This document shows, piece after piece, positions 14,407 through 16,195 of a DNA stretch of 16,195 nucleotides; the stretch's first letter is position 1, and the number at the start of each line of letters is the position of its first letter. A model generated the notes under the pieces. It was not told the origin of the DNA. It saw only the letters and a program-made list of their open reading frames with translations, and did no database searches. A program made the position numbers and the translations under genes. The stretch comes from CAZYWA01 sp964650975 [NCBI: uncultured bacterium] (GTDB lineage Bacteria > JADJOY01): assembly GCA_964650975.1 (NCBI GenBank), contig CAZYWA010000138.1:1-16195 (forward strand), in the 5' to 3' direction.

Positions 14407-16089
14407 GTGCCGCGTCCCGTGTCCGCGCTCGGCGCGTCCGCCGCCAGCGTGAGCGAGCGGCTGGGGACCTGGATCGCGTCGGTCCGGGCCGAGCAGATCC
14501 CGGAACGGGTGCTGGCGCTCGCGCGCGATCAGCTGCTGAGCGTGGCGGCCGCGGTTCACGCGGGTGTCGACACCGATGAATCGCGCGCGGTGGCGAAAGC
14601 CGTCCAGCGCCGCGCTTCGCCGGGTCCGGTGACCGTGCTGCCCACCGGCGAGCGGCTCGCGCTCGCCGACGCGCTCACCATCAACAGCGCCCGCAGCATG
14701 GCGCTCGACTACGACGACTACCTTTACATGGGCCACACCGGCCATTCGGCGGTGCTCGCCAGCCTCGCGGTGTGCGAGCTGGAAGGCCGCACCCCCGCCG
14801 ATCTGCTGGTGGCGCAAGTGGTGGCCAACGAGATCGCGGGCCGCGTCGGCGCGAGCTGCGTCCTCGGGCCGCAGAACGGCCAGGCGTGGAGCTTCATCCA
14901 CGCCGCCGGCGCGGCGGCCGCCACCGCCTGGCTTCTGGGCCTCGACGCCGCGCGCTGCGCGCACGCCCTCGCGATCGCCCTCTACCAGCCCACGTTCACG
15001 CTCTGGCCCGGGTTCATGGGGCCGGGGAGCAAGGTGCTCACGGCGGCGGGGCCCACGTGGATCGGTGTCCAGGCCGCGTATCTCGCCGCTGAGGGTCTCA
15101 CCGGCGCGCGCCAGATCTTCGAGCACCGCCGCAAGGGGTTCTGGCGGTTCTTCTCGTTCGTGCCGCTCGCCCACATGATGACCGGGCTCGGCCAGGCGTG
15201 GGTCACGGAAACCCTCGCGTTCAAGCGTTACCCCGGCTGCGCCTACATCGACACCACCATGGACGCGCTGTTCGAGGTGCTCGGCGAGTACCGCTCGCGG
15301 GCCGGGGCCGCGCTCACCGCGGGCGAGATCGAGCGGATCGAGGTCGAGGCGAGCTTGCTCACGATCGAGATGGACAACCTCTCGGGCGAGCACCTGAGCG
15401 CCGTCGGCTTGAGCCCGGTGTTCGTGAACTTCTCGATCCCGGCGAGCGTCGCGATCGGAGTGCTGGCCGGCCGGCTCACGTCGGCCGAGCTGGACCATGC
15501 GTTCCTCGAGCGTCACGGAGCGGAGATCTCGGCGCTGGCCGGGCGCGTGTCGCTCCGCCACGACTGGGCGGCGACGCTCGTCGTCTCCCAGGCCTTCGAC
15601 GGCTGCTTCGGCGCGAGCTCGATCACGGCGGTGCTCGGGCTCCGCGATTACCTGAAGGTGGCGCGTGGATATGCGCGCGAGCTGGGCGGCGCTCGCCCTC
15701 ACTCGCTCGGCGTATCCCGGCTTCTCATCGAGCACTGGCGCGCGTTGCGCGCGACGGTGTTGCGGACCCGCGGCCGGGCGCGGCTGGCGCGGCGCGCGAG
15801 GACGGTGCCGGACCTGGGCGCGGTCGACTTCTCGGCCTTCCGGATGGCGTTCCCGTCGCGACTCACCCTGACGACCGGATCGGGCGCCCGATACCAGGCG
15901 CGCTGCGAGGTGCCGCTCGGCGCCCCGGGAGATCCAGGGCGCTCCGCCGCGGTCCGGGAGAAGGTGGCGACCGAGGTCGGCGCGCGCCGCGGCGGCGAGG
16001 CGGCAACCCGTCTGATCGAGGTCGCCGCCCGCCTCGAGGCCCATTCCCTGGCCGAGCTGGTCGCGGCGTGGTGCGCGAGCCCAACCTGA
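14407..16089 (+). CDS. MmgE/PrpD family protein with an extended C-terminal part
   Basis: A 560-residue member of the MmgE/PrpD family, which includes 2-methylcitrate dehydratase and cis-aconitate decarboxylase. Recognised: the helical domain with INSARSMALDYDDYLYMGHTGHSAVLASLA (D101, D103-D104, H110, H113, the family's DDxxxxxxxH region), VVANEIAGRVGA, QAWSFIHAAGAAAATAWLLGLD, and KRYPGCAYIDTTMDAL (K273, the lysine of the family's K-x-P-x-C-like motif). The C-terminal swivel domain is seen as FRMAFPSRLTLTTGSG then EVPLGAPGDPGRSAAVREKV. Family proteins are usually near 450-480 residues; the surplus lies mainly at about 415-490, an Arg/Ala-rich helical stretch between the helical and swivel domains. 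A GTG start with AAGGAGG upstream is well supported. Divergent from the receiver-kinase gene; no methylcitrate synthase or other pathway gene is in view, so the substrate is open. Confidence 0.92.
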   Translation: MPRPVSALGASAASVSERLGTWIASVRAEQIPERVLALARDQLLSVAAAVHAGVDTDESRAVAKAVQRRASPGPVTVLPTGERLALADALTINSARSMALDYDDYLYMGHTGHSAVLASLAVCELEGRTPADLLVAQVVANEIAGRVGASCVLGPQNGQAWSFIHAAGAAAATAWLLGLDAARCAHALAIALYQPTFTLWPGFMGPGSKVLTAAGPTWIGVQAAYLAAEGLTGARQIFEHRRKGFWRFFSFVPLAHMMTGLGQAWVTETLAFKRYPGCAYIDTTMDALFEVLGEYRSRAGAALTAGEIERIEVEASLLTIEMDNLSGEHLSAVGLSPVFVNFSIPASVAIGVLAGRLTSAELDHAFLERHGAEISALAGRVSLRHDWAATLVVSQAFDGCFGASSITAVLGLRDYLKVARGYARELGGARPHSLGVSRLLIEHWRALRATVLRTRGRARLARRARTVPDLGAVDFSAFRMAFPSRLTLTTGSGARYQARCEVPLGAPGDPGRSAAVREKVATEVGARRGGEAATRLIEVAARLEAHSLAELVAAWCASPT

Positions 16090-16116
16090 GCCCGGTTTCA
16101 AAATGGGCCTCCGGTG

Positions 16117-16155
16117 GCGGATCCCGGGGGTCCGCGGCGAGACGAAATTGTCTCG
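16117..16155 (+). terminator. Two hairpins after the MmgE/PrpD gene
   Basis: GCGGATC/GGTCCGC (16117-16123 and 16129-16135, one G-T pair) and CGAGAC/GTCTCG (16138-16143 and 16150-16155, loop GAAATT) follow the stop at 16089 within 66 nt. Only a short TTT comes after, so termination is plausible but not proven. Confidence 0.4.
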
Positions 16156-16159
16156 AAGT

Positions 16160-16189
16160 TTGAACCAATCGTGGCCGCAATGGTCTAAT
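16160..16189 (+). promoter_or_regulatory. Sigma-70-like promoter candidate at the right edge
   Basis: TTGAAC (16160-16165) and TCTAAT (16184-16189) are 18 nt apart in a locally AT-richer stretch, 4/6 and 5/6 matches to the consensus boxes. It would drive a plus-strand gene beyond the window. This is a motif match only. Confidence 0.4.
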
Positions 16190-16195
16190 AGTCGG

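Overview
The window is 16.2 kb of very GC-rich, densely coding bacterial DNA. It holds fourteen protein genes on both strands, with short gaps and no tRNA, rRNA, CRISPR array, transposase, integrase or phage gene that I can see. The content (Hanks-type Ser/Thr kinases, a response-regulator/kinase hybrid, a degenerate HD-GYP protein, a TPR/minimal-zincin fusion, paired acyl-CoA dehydrogenases, MmgE/PrpD) fits a large chromosome of a free-living, probably soil or groundwater, bacterium of the former Deltaproteobacteria (Myxococcota, Binatota or similar). That placement is inferred from gene content only; no marker gene in the window proves it.

Layout. Positions 1-5761 are a minus-strand block. 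In transcription order it encodes a TPR protein with a C-terminal HExxH minimal zincin, a small DUF4870/Tic20-like membrane protein, a large helical protein with one C-terminal membrane segment, a degenerate HD-GYP-like protein, and a Ser/Thr kinase that runs off the left edge. The last three are packed with 8 nt between the first two and an overlap between the last two, so they look like one signalling operon. Positions 5872-9157 are plus strand: a YfcE-type phosphoesterase, a 353-nt gap with regulatory-looking sequence, then two adjacent acyl-CoA dehydrogenase genes that probably form a heteromeric enzyme. A PaaI-type thioesterase (minus, 9278-9721) faces them and is divergent from a B3/B4-domain protein and a NAPE-PLD-like metallo-beta-lactamase protein (plus, 9872-11689). 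A TIP30-like NAD(P)-binding protein and a receiver-domain/Ser-Thr-kinase hybrid follow on the minus strand (11899-14140). A long MmgE/PrpD protein (plus, 14407-16089) is divergent from that kinase. The last 106 nt hold two hairpins and a promoter-like pair that probably serves a gene beyond the edge.

How the genes may work together. The left block is a signalling neighbourhood: kinase, catalytically degenerate HD-GYP homologue and membrane-anchored partner. The last two seem to share an N-terminal alpha/beta module. The middle is lipid or acyl-CoA metabolism (two acyl-CoA dehydrogenases and a thioesterase). The right side pairs a receiver-kinase hybrid with a divergent dehydratase-family enzyme across a palindrome-rich 266-nt control region.

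The most interesting non-coding signal is a small family of REP-like hairpins. Two copies are identical over 29 bp and lie in the two convergent gene junctions. A third copy keeps the GGAG tetranucleotide and the GTCCCT loop but has a different, fully complementary stem. A second notable signal is a row of three CGGTCA hexamers exactly 11 bp apart upstream of the acyl-CoA dehydrogenase pair.
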